A stretch of 63,247 bases of DNA. Source: Pseudaestuariivita rosea. Its GTDB lineage: Bacteria; Pseudomonadota; Alphaproteobacteria; Rhodobacterales; Rhodobacteraceae. Location: contig NZ_JACNMP010000019.1 in the NCBI RefSeq assembly GCF_017592335.1, forward strand, positions 1 to 63,247, given 5' to 3'. A model generated the notes under the pieces. The model had not been told where the DNA came from. It searched no databases and saw only the letters and a program-made list of their open reading frames with translations. Numbering within the stretch: the stretch's first letter is position 1; each line of letters opens with the position of its first letter. This document shows positions 8,305 through 17,931 of this stretch, in pieces. A program made the translations under genes and the position numbers.

Positions 8305-9212
8305 GTATCGCCATCGCCGCCCTTCTATCCATTGGCCTTTTGACGCTGTGGTTGACGGGCGGATTTGATCAAATGGCGATCTGGGCGGCAGAACAACAGC
8401 GCGATATACAAAACACAATGGCGGGCATCCTGCGTCAATTGCGGGCAGGCGAACCGGGCGCGACCATAGCCCTACTAAGCGTTTGCTTTGCCTATGGCTT
8501 TTTCCACGCCATAGGTCCCGGGCATGGTAAAATTCTGATCGGCGGATATGGAGCGGCGCGTCAGGTCACCGCCGTTCGTCTGTCTGTTCTTGCGTTGCTC
8601 TCAAGTCTTGCACAGGCCGCAACGGCGGTTCTTCTGGTCTATGCGGGCGTGCTGGTCTTGGGGTGGTCGCGACAATATATGCAGGACATCGCTGACAATA
8701 TCATGGCACCAGCTAGTTATGGCGCGATTGTGTTGATTGGCCTGTGGCTGCTGTGGCGCGGTGCATCCAGATTAAGAAACCAGCTACAGCTTGACAGACA
8801 ACAGCATCACCACGACCATCATGATCATCATCACGACCACGAGGAAAGCTGCGGGTGCGGGCACAAACACGCCCCCACCGTGGCCGAGGCCGAGAAGGTC
8901 AAATCAGTCAAAGACGCTGTCTTGCTGATCGGCACGATTGCCATTCGTCCCTGCACAGGCGCCCTGTTCCTGCTGATCCTGACATGGCGCATTGGGATCG
9001 AAGGTGCGGGTATCGCTGGCGCATTTACCATGGGACTGGGCACCGCCAGTGTGACGATCATGGTCGCTATAGCTTCGGTTACGATGCGGACAGGGTTTCT
9101 GGCATCTATGGGGTCCAGTCCTGTTGCCGCCAAAGCGGTCCCTGTGATTGAACTGCTGGTCGGCGGGATCGTCGCCGTTGTTGCCGTGAATTTGCTGATC
9201 CGCACTATCTGA
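8292..9212 (+). CDS. NicO-family nickel/cobalt transporter (RcnA-like)
   Basis: A 306-residue inner-membrane protein with six or seven hydrophobic helices. The first conserved motif, FHAIGPGHGKILIGGYG (about residues 71-87), is the NicO signature; the second half has AIRPCTGALFLLILTWRIG. Between them (about residues 172-195) is a cytosolic His/Asp-rich loop (HHHDHHDHHHDHEESCGCGH), a typical metal-binding loop of RcnA-type exporters. The start overlaps DUF1007. Export of Ni2+ or Co2+ is the more likely role given the His loop, but uptake cannot be excluded. Confidence 0.88.
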   Translation: MLRLSIAIAALLSIGLLTLWLTGGFDQMAIWAAEQQRDIQNTMAGILRQLRAGEPGATIALLSVCFAYGFFHAIGPGHGKILIGGYGAARQVTAVRLSVLALLSSLAQAATAVLLVYAGVLVLGWSRQYMQDIADNIMAPASYGAIVLIGLWLLWRGASRLRNQLQLDRQQHHHDHHDHHHDHEESCGCGHKHAPTVAEAEKVKSVKDAVLLIGTIAIRPCTGALFLLILTWRIGIEGAGIAGAFTMGLGTASVTIMVAIASVTMRTGFLASMGSSPVAAKAVPVIELLVGGIVAVVAVNLLIRTI

Positions 9213-9250
9213 CACTTGCCGCGCCCCCTGCAATCGGCCAAAGGGATATC

Positions 9251-10603
9251 ATGGCCGCACAGCAGACATACCCCGAACACGCCCGTTCGATCCTGATCCT
9301 AGGATTGCCTTTGGTGGGCAGCCACCTGGCGCAGTTTGCAATCCACATGGTCGACGCGATCATGCTGGGATGGTATTCGGTCGAGGCCCTGGCCGCTGTC
9401 ACATTGGCAAGTGCCACCTTCTTTGTCCTGTTTATCGTGGGCACCGGGTTTGCCTGGGCTGTGATGCCCATGGTCGCGCAAGCGTCTGAAATCGGGGATG
9501 AGGTACAAATCCGCCGGACTACGCGCATGGGCATGTGGCTGGCGGCGATCTATGGCGTCATCATGATGCTGCCGCTCTGGATATCGGGTACAATATTCCT
9601 TGCCATTGGTCAGGACCCGCTGGTGTCACAACTGGCCCAGGACTACCTGAGGATTGCGGCCTTTGGCTTTGTTCCTGCGTTGCTGGTTATGGTTCTGAAA
9701 AGCTATCTGTCGGCGCTGGAACAGATCAGGGTCGTGCTATGGGTCACTGTTGCCGCAGCGATAATGAACATCGGGCTGAACTATGCGCTGATCTTTGGAA
9801 ACCTTGGGATGCCTGAATTGGGGATGCGCGGCGCGGCCGTCGCTTCGGTCATTCTGCAGATATTCTCGATTGTCGTGCTTATGCTTTATGCGGATTTCAA
9901 AAACCCTGAACACGCGCTGTTTCAACGGATATGGAAAAGTGACCCAGACGCATTCCGCAGTGTGTTTCGCCTGGGCTGGCCCATCGGCCTGACCAATCTG
10001 GCCGAAAGCGGGTTGTTTTCAGCAGCCTCTGTCATGATGGGTTGGATCGGAACTGTCGAACTGGCGGCACATGGCATCGCGCTGCAGCTGGCATCAGCCA
10101 TGTTCATGGTGCATCTGGGCCTAAGCCAGACGGCAACGGTTCGCGCCGGGCGTGCTGTGGGGCGCGCCGATGACCAGTCCTTGAAAGACGGTGCTCAGGT
10201 CATCATTGTCGTTTCAATGATCTTTGCTGTATTGACGATCATCCTGTTTCTGACCGTCCCCGAGTTTCTGATCAACCTGTTCATGCGCCCGGATGAGGAA
10301 AACCGCGCAGCGGTTCTGGCTGTTGGGGTTAGCCTGCTGGCCGTTGCGGCGATATTCCAACTGGCTGATGGACTGCAGGTTCTGGCGCTTGGTCTTCTGC
10401 GCGGCGTTCAGGATACGCGGCAGCCTATGGTCATGGCGGCTATAAGTTATTGGATCGTCGGGGCACCCTGCAGTTATATATTGGCCTTCGTGCTGGGAAT
10501 GGAGGGTATCGGTGTCTGGTTGGGGCTTGTGATCGGGCTGGCAGTCGCGGCTTTGCTGCTGATTGTGCGTTTTTGGTCACGACATATTCTAAAGCCAGCC
10601 TGA
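9251..10603 (+). CDS. MATE family efflux transporter
   Basis: A 450-residue, 12-helix membrane protein of the NorM/MATE type, made of two similar halves (GLPLVGSHLAQFAIHMVDAI at the start; RLGWPIGLTNLAESGLFSAA around residue 240). It contains MATE motifs such as GxRGAAxAS (LGMRGAAVASVILQ). It is expected to extrude cationic drugs or metabolites by Na+ or H+ antiport. It starts 38 bases after the NicO gene, so it may be in the same transcript. Substrate unknown. Confidence 0.92.
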   Translation: MAAQQTYPEHARSILILGLPLVGSHLAQFAIHMVDAIMLGWYSVEALAAVTLASATFFVLFIVGTGFAWAVMPMVAQASEIGDEVQIRRTTRMGMWLAAIYGVIMMLPLWISGTIFLAIGQDPLVSQLAQDYLRIAAFGFVPALLVMVLKSYLSALEQIRVVLWVTVAAAIMNIGLNYALIFGNLGMPELGMRGAAVASVILQIFSIVVLMLYADFKNPEHALFQRIWKSDPDAFRSVFRLGWPIGLTNLAESGLFSAASVMMGWIGTVELAAHGIALQLASAMFMVHLGLSQTATVRAGRAVGRADDQSLKDGAQVIIVVSMIFAVLTIILFLTVPEFLINLFMRPDEENRAAVLAVGVSLLAVAAIFQLADGLQVLALGLLRGVQDTRQPMVMAAISYWIVGAPCSYILAFVLGMEGIGVWLGLVIGLAVAALLLIVRFWSRHILKPA

Positions 10604-10774
10604 CACTGTTCTGAAAATCTAAAACGCTCCTGCTCAACCAACCGCCCCCATGGGCAGGCGTTTCACGCCCACCCGCGGATGGTTACTGCCTTTCTTATCT
10701 TAACTTCTGTGTTGCAGACTTTCTGGACGATGCTTTGACGACACTGTCGCATTCATCAAATGGCAAGTGTCTTT

Positions 10775-11881
10775 CTAAGACGGATTTTCGATCTCTGCAT
10801 AGGTATCGCGCCCTTTCTGCCCTGCCCGTTCAAGGCGTTTCAGAATACGTTTTAGGGGTGGATTTTTCCAACCTGGGTTCTCTGCCAGGAAGCCGTTTGT
10901 GATCAACTGATGTGCCAACCTGTCGAAATCTGTCTGGCACAACGCCTTAAATTCAAAAGACCGATCCTGAAACGATGATCGGGGTGCATAGGCAGTATCA
11001 TAAACTTTCATTGCGACCGCTTCTGCCTCCGAAAATGCCTTGATCTGATCGATAAAGGCATCCGCATAGAACCCGCGACGGCTGAGAATGCCAATTCTGG
11101 TGTCCTTTTGCGCCGCAAAGGCAACAAGATGCAGGGCCGATCCATCAACTGTCACAATGCGCCGCGCGCTTTTGTAAACGTTGATCTGGTGATCAAGTGT
11201 ATGATCCTGCGGGTGAAAGATATGATACCCCGCCTTGGCAAAACCTTCCTGTATGCGGTCTTCGAACATCAGACCAGCTTTGTGAAACCCTAATTTCCGA
11301 CGGGACACATAAACATCCCCATATAGCGATGTTGCGGCTTTTTTGTCGATGATCCGGCGGATATATTGGCGGTATCGGTCTGTTCCTCGGAAGAGGCTCG
11401 CATGAGTCGAGATGCCTTGATCCGGGACCAAAAGCGTCTCGACAACCTCAGGCTGGCTGATCGTCCAGACAGGTAGCTCGACACCCAGAAAATCAAGCTG
11501 AGCTTGCAGATGACGCGTCGTGCCGACACGCGTTTGATTGCCCACGCCACGGTCAATAAAGACTATACCATCCGGGGAGTGATCAAGATGATCCAGAGCC
11601 CAAAGGCGTGCCGTCGAAAATATCAGTGCATGACCAAAATGATGAAAGCCAATACCACCATAAAGCCACCGGCCCTGTCGGTGGGGTAAATCACTGGGAT
11701 CGGGGCATGACCCTGTCATGGACAATGGACCAATCCTGCCCAGAACCATCGCCTTGGGCACGATTTGCCCGTTGTTTTGAAAGACCCCGCAAATCTGACG
11801 GATTCCCATTTTTTCGCCCGCAGATGAGGGCCTGACGATCGCATTGTCGACACTGCGAATACCTGATCCAATATCATCCAC
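10775..11881 (-). CDS. glycosyltransferase family 61 protein (DUF563)
   Basis: A 368-residue protein with the GT61/DUF563 C-terminal block: YVSRRKLGFHKAGLMFEDRIQEGF, then GYHIFHPQDHTLDHQINVYKSARRIVTVDGSALHL, where D-G-S-A-L-H is the family signature. It would transfer a sugar to a polysaccharide or glycan. The start is a GTG at 11881; an in-frame TAA lies just upstream, and an internal ATG (residue 25) is an alternative. It is a stand-alone gene with no other polysaccharide genes around it, between the MATE gene and the end of the photosynthesis operon. Confidence 0.8.
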   Translation of the reverse strand: MDDIGSGIRSVDNAIVRPSSAGEKMGIRQICGVFQNNGQIVPKAMVLGRIGPLSMTGSCPDPSDLPHRQGRWLYGGIGFHHFGHALIFSTARLWALDHLDHSPDGIVFIDRGVGNQTRVGTTRHLQAQLDFLGVELPVWTISQPEVVETLLVPDQGISTHASLFRGTDRYRQYIRRIIDKKAATSLYGDVYVSRRKLGFHKAGLMFEDRIQEGFAKAGYHIFHPQDHTLDHQINVYKSARRIVTVDGSALHLVAFAAQKDTRIGILSRRGFYADAFIDQIKAFSEAEAVAMKVYDTAYAPRSSFQDRSFEFKALCQTDFDRLAHQLITNGFLAENPGWKNPPLKRILKRLERAGQKGRDTYAEIENPS

Positions 11882-11942
11882 GGGTTAGTTGCCCCCAAAT
11901 CGGTTCTACGGACCATACATAAAATAGGCAGATGAAATAAGA

Positions 11943-11967
11943 AAACCCCGGACCGAAGCCGGGGTTT
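11943..11967 (-). terminator. terminator of the photosynthesis superoperon
   Basis: Inverted repeat AAACCCCGG / CCGGGGTTT with a 7-nt loop, followed on the minus strand by TTTT. It lies about 28 bases beyond the cycA stop and is the only strong stop signal I see after the minus-strand bchF-to-cycA gene row. Confidence 0.8.
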
Positions 11968-11994
11968 CGCCCTTGAACCGCTTATGCAAGGTTA

Positions 11995-12480
11995 TTAGTT
12001 GGTTGTGGCCGCGTCGCCTTCCATCTCTTCCTTGGGTGCCAGTGACACCAGGTAGGCATAAAGATTGACTGCGTCTTCTTCGCGGCGGACACGGAACGCC
12101 ATACTGCCACGAGCACTGCTGTCGTCAAGAACTTCGCGCAGATAACCTGTCGGATCTTGAACATAGGCCACAAATGCCTCTTCGTCCCAAACCAGACCCT
12201 GTTCGCCCGCTGCCGTCATTGCGCTGGAATACCGAAACCCTTCGACGCTGCCAGCCGTACGACCAGAAACCTGGTAAAGATTAGGCCCGGCCTGTGCGCG
12301 ACGACCAGCCAGAGTTTCGCCTTCTTCGTTTTGCACGATATGGCATGCCACGCATTGTCTAAAGGCCGCTTCCCCGGCTTCTGCATCACCTGTGGGTGCA
12401 GCCATGCCACCATGGGCATCTGCAAAAACTGGTCCAGCCAGCAGTGTCGCAGCCGCGAACGCAATCCATTTGAACTTCAT
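11995..12480 (-). CDS. cycA: periplasmic cytochrome c (c2/c-551 type)
   Basis: A 161-residue exported c-type cytochrome. The signal peptide is MKFKWIAFAAATLLAGPVFA (start at 12480, with an AGGGAG ribosome-binding site on the minus strand). The haem site is CVACH (about residues 44-48) and a likely distal methionine is in RGSMAFRV. The Gly/Pro-rich AGPNLYQVSGRTAG segment is typical of class I cytochromes of the c2 family. At the end of the hemA-puhE-acsF row it is the expected electron carrier to the photosynthetic reaction centre. The interval to hemA (98 bases) could hold its own promoter: TTGAAC at 12540-12545 and CGTATT at 12517-12522, 17 bases apart, on the minus strand. Confidence 0.88.
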   Translation of the reverse strand: MKFKWIAFAAATLLAGPVFADAHGGMAAPTGDAEAGEAAFRQCVACHIVQNEEGETLAGRRAQAGPNLYQVSGRTAGSVEGFRYSSAMTAAGEQGLVWDEEAFVAYVQDPTGYLREVLDDSSARGSMAFRVRREEDAVNLYAYLVSLAPKEEMEGDAATTN

Positions 12481-12577
12481 TGGGTATCTCCCTCGAGTTT
12501 TGGTTTGTCTGACACTAATACGCTTTGCCCGAAGGTAAAGTTCAAATGCTGTCACTTTTTCATGCAAATTGGTATAT

Positions 12578-13792
12578 TTATGCGACAGCATGGGCCAAGG
12601 CGCATTGTTTCCATAAGGTAGCCAGCGCCTTGACCAGATGATTTATGTCAGCGTCAGTGTGCAATGGTCCGGGTGTAAACCGCAGTCTTTCGGTGCCTTT
12701 CGGCACGGTCGGATAATTAATAGGCTGCACGTAGACGCCGTAGTCCTGCATCAGGATATCGGCGATTTGGCGGCATTTGACCGGGTCTTTGATCATCACC
12801 GGAATGATATGACTGTCGTTGGGCAGATGCGGGATGCCATGTGCATCAAGCCGGGCGCGCAGTTTGGCGACCTGTTGACGCTGCCGGGCGCGTTCCATGT
12901 CTGACGTTTTCAGGTGGGCGACGGACACCTTGGCCGCCGCGGCAACGGCCGGGGGTAGGGCGGTGGTGAAGATAAAGCCGCTGGCAAAACTGCGGATAAA
13001 ATCACAGAGTGCTGTTGAGCCTGAGATATAGCCGCCAACAACGCCATATGCCTTACCAAGCGTTCCCTCGATCAGGGTGATGCGATCGGCCAGCCCTTCG
13101 CGTTCAGAAATGCCGCCGCCGCGCGGGCCGTAAAGACCCACCGCGTGGACCTCATCCAGATAGGTCATCGCGCCGTGTTTTTCGGCAACCTCGACGATTT
13201 CGGCCATGGGGCAGATGTCGCCATCCATGGAATAAACGGATTCAAACGCGACGATCTTGGTTGCATTGGCGGGCAAGGCGGCCAGTTTGCGGTCAAGATC
13301 TTCGACATCGTTGTGTTTCCAGATCACCTTATTGGCGCGGGAATGGCGGATGCCTTCGATCATGCTGGCGTGGTTTTCGCTGTCCGACAGGATCACAGCA
13401 TTGGGCAATCGTGCGCCAAGCGTCGACAGGGCCGCCCAGTTCGACACATAGCCTGAGGTAAACAGTAGTGCCGCCTCTTTGCCATGCAGATCGGCCAGTT
13501 CGGCCTCTAGCCGCAAATGATGAATATTCGTGCCCGAGATGTTGCGCGTGCCGCCCGCGCCGGTGCCACAGGCCTCAACCGTCTGCACCATCGCCTCGAT
13601 CACAGCAGGGTGGTGGCCCATACCCAGATAGTCGTTTGAACACCAGACCGTGACGTCCTTGGGCGCGCCATCGGTGTGATCGGCGGCGCGTGGAAACCGA
13701 CCGCATTGCCGTTCCAATTCGGCAAAGATGCGATAGTTTCCTTCCTGTTTCAGTTGATCAAGTTGGGCGTTAAAGATGGCATCAAACGTCAT
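12578..13792 (-). CDS. hemA: 5-aminolevulinate synthase
   Basis: A 404-residue PLP enzyme condensing glycine with succinyl-CoA to 5-aminolevulinate, the first step of haem and bacteriochlorophyll synthesis in Alphaproteobacteria. The family start [15 protein letters not shown] is used (13792). Conserved features are [39 protein letters not shown] and the PLP-lysine region [17 protein letters not shown] (about residues 240-256). It overlaps puhE by 4 bases (ATGA). Many phototrophs have a second isozyme (HemT); this copy, inside the photosynthesis cluster, presumably serves pigment demand. Confidence 0.96.
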   Translation of the reverse strand: MTFDAIFNAQLDQLKQEGNYRIFAELERQCGRFPRAADHTDGAPKDVTVWCSNDYLGMGHHPAVIEAMVQTVEACGTGAGGTRNISGTNIHHLRLEAELADLHGKEAALLFTSGYVSNWAALSTLGARLPNAVILSDSENHASMIEGIRHSRANKVIWKHNDVEDLDRKLAALPANATKIVAFESVYSMDGDICPMAEIVEVAEKHGAMTYLDEVHAVGLYGPRGGGISEREGLADRITLIEGTLGKAYGVVGGYISGSTALCDFIRSFASGFIFTTALPPAVAAAAKVSVAHLKTSDMERARQRQQVAKLRARLDAHGIPHLPNDSHIIPVMIKDPVKCRQIADILMQDYGVYVQPINYPTVPKGTERLRFTPGPLHTDADINHLVKALATLWKQCALAHAVA

Positions 13793-14595
13793 TGAGCTGT
13801 CCTTTGGGTCGTCAGAGTGTTTTTGTTTGTTTTTGGCAACATCCATTGCCACAGCTTTTCGTCTGGCAAGGGAAGCACCATGAGCCAGTGTTCAAAAAGC
13901 GCAAGCGCGGTTATTGCGGAAAGCAGTGCAAATCCGGCAATGTCATGGGCGGTAGAGGCTGAGTAAAGTCGTTCCAGCCAACAGGCCACGGCAAAAGTCA
14001 GCCCGGTTACCGAAATCGGGAACAGCCAGTTCAGCCGCGCGATACGGAAATGGCTGGGCAGATGGCCAAGGGGTTTGGGCAGAAACTCGGTATTGATCTT
14101 GCGTACACCCAGATACAGGTTCAGCTTGGCCGAGATGCGCGCAAAAAACAGCACGGCAAAGGTCCAGAAACCGAACCCGTTTGCAGCGTCATAGGCGGCC
14201 CATGCCATGGCAAGAAGTGCTGCAATCAACAACATCTCGTGATAGGCGATGGTGCCCCATGCCCTGATAAAGCGTTGCCATTCGGGGATGTCATCGGGGC
14301 AATCCATGGTATTGGGGCCTGTTATGACACCCGTTAGAAATGCCAGTTCGATCCAGCCCCAAACAGCCAGAGCCGAGATAAAGCCAAGATAGGACCCCCA
14401 GACGGTTTCCAGGCCAAGGCTGGCCCAGAACCCGACGATACCCGCGGCCAAAACCGGCAGACCAAACAGCACGACTGCCAGATGCGCCGGTTCGTTACGC
14501 CGGTCGGCATGTTTGACAACGCACAGGATCGCCCCGGTGGAAAACCACCAGAGAAACAGCGCGGACAGCGCGGCGATCCAGGGCGACGCGAACAT
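13789..14595 (-). CDS. puhE: photosynthetic complex assembly protein PuhE
   Basis: A 268-residue polytopic membrane protein with about seven hydrophobic segments, beginning [23 protein letters not shown]. The middle region [31 protein letters not shown] and the [24 protein letters not shown] block are characteristic of PuhE. In Rhodobacter PuhE influences reaction-centre and LH1 levels. The start overlaps the acsF stop by one base (TGATG) and the end overlaps hemA by 4 bases, showing tight translational coupling. Confidence 0.9.
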   Translation of the reverse strand: MFASPWIAALSALFLWWFSTGAILCVVKHADRRNEPAHLAVVLFGLPVLAAGIVGFWASLGLETVWGSYLGFISALAVWGWIELAFLTGVITGPNTMDCPDDIPEWQRFIRAWGTIAYHEMLLIAALLAMAWAAYDAANGFGFWTFAVLFFARISAKLNLYLGVRKINTEFLPKPLGHLPSHFRIARLNWLFPISVTGLTFAVACWLERLYSASTAHDIAGFALLSAITALALFEHWLMVLPLPDEKLWQWMLPKTNKNTLTTQRTAQ

Positions 14596-15716
14596 CAGTA
14601 GGCGGGCTCCAACCGTGTATTGGCAGGCACTGCGTTTGGCACCGACGGAATGGTGTAAAGCGCAATGAACGCGCGGGCGGCCCTGGCCATGCCAGCTGTC
14701 CGCTTCAGCATACCGCCAATTCCGCCCTGCGCCTTGCCTTCGGCGATTTGCACATTGGCGTCCTGCAGGCGTTCAAGGTTCGGGATCCAGCGCGGGTGAT
14801 CGATATCCAATGTGATCGGAAAGACCTGTTTGCTGATCTCGGATGTCTTGCGGAAGACTTCTTGCCCGTACCAGGCCGGATCAACACCAAGGGCCTGATG
14901 GAACACCGGGCGCTGATGATCGCGTACCCACATGGTGGAATAAACCGCGGTCAGGAAAAACTTGATCCACCACACATTCCCGCCACTTGTCAGCTTGGGA
15001 TCGGTCTTCATCAACAGGGCAAAAGCCTCGCCATGGCGGAACTCATCGTTGCACCATTCCTCAAACCACTTGAAAATCGGGTGGAACCGCTGATCAGGAT
15101 TGGCCTGCAGGTGACGGAAGATCGTGATATAGCGGGCATAGCCGATCTTTTCGGACAGGTATGTGGCGTAATAGATGAACTTGGGCCGGAAATAGGTATA
15201 CTTCTTCTTTTGCGTCAGAAAGCCCAGGTTCACCGCGATCCCGGCTTCGCGCAGGGCGTCGTTGATGAAACCGGCATGGCGCGCCTCGTCCCGCGCCATA
15301 AGCTGGAACAGCTGCGTGATATCCTTGTTTGACCCGCGCCGCTTCATTTCCTTGTACAGCACACAGCCCGAAAATTCAGCCGTGCAGGAACTGATCAGGA
15401 AGTCGATGAACTCTTTTTTCAGTTCGGGTTCCATCCCGTCCCAGTCGACATGATCCCAATCGTCATTCTTTTTGAAGTGGCCCTTGTTCGGATCGCTGAC
15501 CATTTCGTCGATCAATTCATCCCAGTCTTTGCGCACCGGACTGACGTCGATGGCATCCATCTCGTCAAAATCGGTTGTGTAAAAGCGCGGTGTCAGCAGG
15601 GTATCCTGCATCGCGATATCGGTTGCGGCCTCGGATGAGAGGACGTCTTCGGTCGTGCCGTGGCGCGAAAGGTCGGAATGGTTGCCGTTGAGTTTTTCAG
15701 GGGTCTGGACGTTCAT
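14595..15716 (-). CDS. acsF: aerobic Mg-protoporphyrin IX monomethyl ester (oxidative) cyclase
   Basis: A 373-residue di-iron monooxygenase that uses O2 to build ring E of (bacterio)chlorophyll. The di-iron ligand motifs are visible: ARDEARHAGFIND (about residues 137-149) and WCNDEFRHGEAFAL (about 218-231), each Asp/Glu-x-x-x-His type. The start region with FYTTDFDEMDAIDVSP is conserved in AcsF. Its presence, rather than the anaerobic BchE, marks pigment synthesis under oxic conditions; bchE is not in this window. It overlaps the small gene upstream by 4 bases and puhE by 1. Confidence 0.96.
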   Translation of the reverse strand: MNVQTPEKLNGNHSDLSRHGTTEDVLSSEAATDIAMQDTLLTPRFYTTDFDEMDAIDVSPVRKDWDELIDEMVSDPNKGHFKKNDDWDHVDWDGMEPELKKEFIDFLISSCTAEFSGCVLYKEMKRRGSNKDITQLFQLMARDEARHAGFINDALREAGIAVNLGFLTQKKKYTYFRPKFIYYATYLSEKIGYARYITIFRHLQANPDQRFHPIFKWFEEWCNDEFRHGEAFALLMKTDPKLTSGGNVWWIKFFLTAVYSTMWVRDHQRPVFHQALGVDPAWYGQEVFRKTSEISKQVFPITLDIDHPRWIPNLERLQDANVQIAEGKAQGGIGGMLKRTAGMARAARAFIALYTIPSVPNAVPANTRLEPAY

Positions 15717-16009
15717 AGCGTGACCTCCTCACTAAAGGAAAATTCGCAAAGTTCCATGAATTCGAAATCACCAGTCATGCGTGTCCAAAGGCGTTCAATG
15801 CCACTGGCCCGGGTGATCGTTGCGGTGCGGTCCTCGCTGACGATTTCGCCATAGGGCGCCATGATCTCGGGTCCGTGTACCAGCACTTCGTCACCAGGGT
15901 AAATTACGGCCCCGTTGTTAAAGCGGACGTGTGCATGAAGGCTGTCGAACTTATGGCTTATCTCGACGGTGCAAGGTGCTGTCTCTTTTTCTCGGGTCAA
16001 TAGTCCCAT
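15713..16009 (-). CDS. conserved photosynthesis-cluster protein of unknown function
   Basis: A 98-residue soluble protein (MGLLTREKETAPCTVEISHK...) between puhC and acsF. It has a hydroxymethyl-like beta pattern (VRFNNGAVIYPGDEVLVHGP) and an acidic C-terminus. A short unnamed ORF at this position is a standing feature of the puh-acsF interval in purple Alphaproteobacteria, so it is a real gene, probably acting in reaction-centre or pigment assembly, but no biochemical role is known to me. It is 15 bases downstream of puhC and overlaps acsF by 4 bases. Confidence 0.8.
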   Translation of the reverse strand: MGLLTREKETAPCTVEISHKFDSLHAHVRFNNGAVIYPGDEVLVHGPEIMAPYGEIVSEDRTATITRASGIERLWTRMTGDFEFMELCEFSFSEEVTL

Positions 16010-16024
16010 CGCGGTTCCCTTTCG

Positions 16025-16489
16025 TTACTGGACCAGCAGCTTGGCGAAGGCTGCGTGGTTGTCTGCGCCAAACCCCATCAGGTCTGCACGCCAATTGGTG
16101 GTGTCATCAAAGATCATCAGACGACCGTTTTCGAAACGAACCAGTCTGACAGGTGCATCCAGCGCGACGCGATGTTTTGTGCGTTCTCGTTCCAGAACAC
16201 GGTAAACACCTGACACAAAGCCGCCTTGCGCTGGATCAAGGTCGGCGATCAAATTTCCTTCGGTATCCGTGACTTTGGCCGCGCCCGACATATCGCCCTG
16301 CAGCACGATCACCCGTTCCTGCACAAGGGCCGATTCTGGTGGCATTGCTTCAAGCGGGCGATCCGTCAGTCGGGCGTAAACCACGATCAGAAGGCACAGA
16401 AGGGTCAGCCCGAACATCGCCCGTACCAATACAGTCGGGATCATTTCCTTGTCGCGCTGAACCAGTTTTTGTTCGGGTGTCAGTTCCAT
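16025..16489 (-). CDS. puhC: photosynthetic complex assembly protein PuhC
   Basis: A 154-residue protein with one N-terminal transmembrane segment (MIPTVLVRAMFGLTLLCLLIV, about residues 16-36) and a periplasmic domain containing RVIVLQGDMSGAAKVTDTEG and FVSGVYRVLERERTKH. This matches PuhC, which in Rhodobacter supports organisation of the LH1-reaction-centre core. It lies 5 bases after puhB in the puhABC order. Confidence 0.9.
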   Translation of the reverse strand: MELTPEQKLVQRDKEMIPTVLVRAMFGLTLLCLLIVVYARLTDRPLEAMPPESALVQERVIVLQGDMSGAAKVTDTEGNLIADLDPAQGGFVSGVYRVLERERTKHRVALDAPVRLVRFENGRLMIFDDTTNWRADLMGFGADNHAAFAKLLVQ

Positions 16490-16494
16490 ATCAT

Positions 16495-17127
16495 TTACTC
16501 CGCTGCGACAACGTCTGGCATGGGCATGCGTGTGATTTCGGGAAGTGCCACCCGCGCTTCGGCTGCATTGGCCAGCAGTTTTGCAACATTGGCCGCGTCA
16601 GGGATGCAGCGAAGCGCGGGTTCAGTACGGGCCATCCGCCACGGGCGGACGTGGGGCCAGCACATCAGGTAAGACAGTCGCGTATCGCCCAGGGTCTGCA
16701 TGGCAATTGTACCAGTGCCGGATTTTCGCAAGTCCAGCTGCATTGCACCGATGCAGCGATAAGGAAGGTTCAATGTGATCGTCAGCGCGGCGCCAATTCG
16801 CATGGCAACACGCTTGTTGGTGATGGTGTAAACGGTGGCCTTGGCCTGGACCCAGGCAATCAGGGTCAGCAAGCCACAGGCGATCGCGCCCAGCACCAGA
16901 AATGGAACAGAGGTCTGGATGGCACGGCCCAAGGGCATCAGATCAACCACGACAACAAACCGCCAAAGCGCAAGGAACACGAAATACCCCGCCACCCATT
17001 TCAGGCTGAGGCTTTCCCTGGCCAGCGCCCACCAGTTCGGGCTGCCCTGCCAAAGGATTTCCTCATCCTGGGGCGGGCGTTCCGGCAGGCCCTTTACGGG
17101 TTCAAAGGCGAAATCGTCGTGTGGCAT
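16495..17127 (-). CDS. puhB: photosynthetic complex assembly protein PuhB
   Basis: A 210-residue membrane protein with two or three hydrophobic helices (AGYFVFLALWRFVVVVDL; VPFLVLGAIACGLLTLIAWV) followed by a bacterial PH-like domain (AKATVYTITNKRVAMRIGAAL) typical of PuhB. The start has PERPPQDEEILWQGSPNWWALA, another conserved PuhB segment. PuhB is an assembly factor for the reaction centre. It lies 12 bases downstream of puhA. Confidence 0.92.
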   Translation of the reverse strand: MPHDDFAFEPVKGLPERPPQDEEILWQGSPNWWALARESLSLKWVAGYFVFLALWRFVVVVDLMPLGRAIQTSVPFLVLGAIACGLLTLIAWVQAKATVYTITNKRVAMRIGAALTITLNLPYRCIGAMQLDLRKSGTGTIAMQTLGDTRLSYLMCWPHVRPWRMARTEPALRCIPDAANVAKLLANAAEARVALPEITRMPMPDVVAAE

Positions 17128-17139
17128 GGTACCCTCCGT

Positions 17140-17910
17140 TTACAGCTGTGGCCCCAGCCGCGCGTCAGAGGCATAAAGAGTACCACCGGCGTAGTAGCCC
17201 ATGATCTTTTCTTCCTCTAACATCGTGACCTGAGTGGGTGATTTGATCATCGGAATATTCGCGAAATGCTTGCCGAAGATAGACCGGATCTTGATGCGGT
17301 CTTTCTTGATCCGCACCATCTGAATGGGCACCAGCCGTTTGCCTTCGCCCCATGCGGGGTCAAGTTCGAATTCCAGAAACCGGACCAGTTGTTCCGGTTC
17401 GTCCACCCACATATCGGTCACGCGTCCCACGATTTCCAGGTCACCGGCCTGTACCGGTAGTCCACGTGGATCACGACCTGCTGAAACACCAAAACTTGGG
17501 ATGCTGGCCATGGGTACGATCTTGGGGTGGCCTTTGCCGTCAAGCTCGGGCGCGTCCTGACGATTGGCCCATGACGCAGGGCCGACGCCGTCCAGCATCG
17601 GATCGCCTGTTGGGACAAAGGGGAACCCGTTGGCCTGCGACGTCCGCTCAAGCGCCAGATCATGGCGCGCCTGACGGTCTGGCCCAGGTAAAGTGACATC
17701 TTCACGACCGTGGTTCATTTTGAAAGTCTTGGGCGATGGGACAGGGAACGGACCCTGATTGGCGGCCTCATTTCCGTCGTCATCTTCCAACGGATAGCCT
17801 TCGCGCATGTTTTCGGTTTGCAGATAATAGATCAGCAGGGCAAAGAAGCCCCAGAATAGCCAGATCGCAAGACTGGCAAGGTCGAATTCACCGAAGAAAG
17901 TCTGTTCCAT
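17140..17910 (-). CDS. puhA: photosynthetic reaction centre H subunit
   Basis: A 256-residue H subunit. The single N-terminal transmembrane helix ([21 protein letters not shown], residues 12-32) is followed by [11 protein letters not shown], a signature of PuhA, and by the cytoplasmic PRC-barrel-like domain with [22 protein letters not shown] and the acidic/His quinone-pocket region. The length is close to the Rhodobacter protein (about 260). L, M and cytochrome subunits (pufLMC) are not in this window, so they must be encoded elsewhere if the organism is phototrophic. Confidence 0.96.
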   Translation of the reverse strand: MEQTFFGEFDLASLAIWLFWGFFALLIYYLQTENMREGYPLEDDDGNEAANQGPFPVPSPKTFKMNHGREDVTLPGPDRQARHDLALERTSQANGFPFVPTGDPMLDGVGPASWANRQDAPELDGKGHPKIVPMASIPSFGVSAGRDPRGLPVQAGDLEIVGRVTDMWVDEPEQLVRFLEFELDPAWGEGKRLVPIQMVRIKKDRIKIRSIFGKHFANIPMIKSPTQVTMLEEEKIMGYYAGGTLYASDARLGPQL

Positions 17911-17931
17911 TTTATCCTCCTTATCCGGTGG

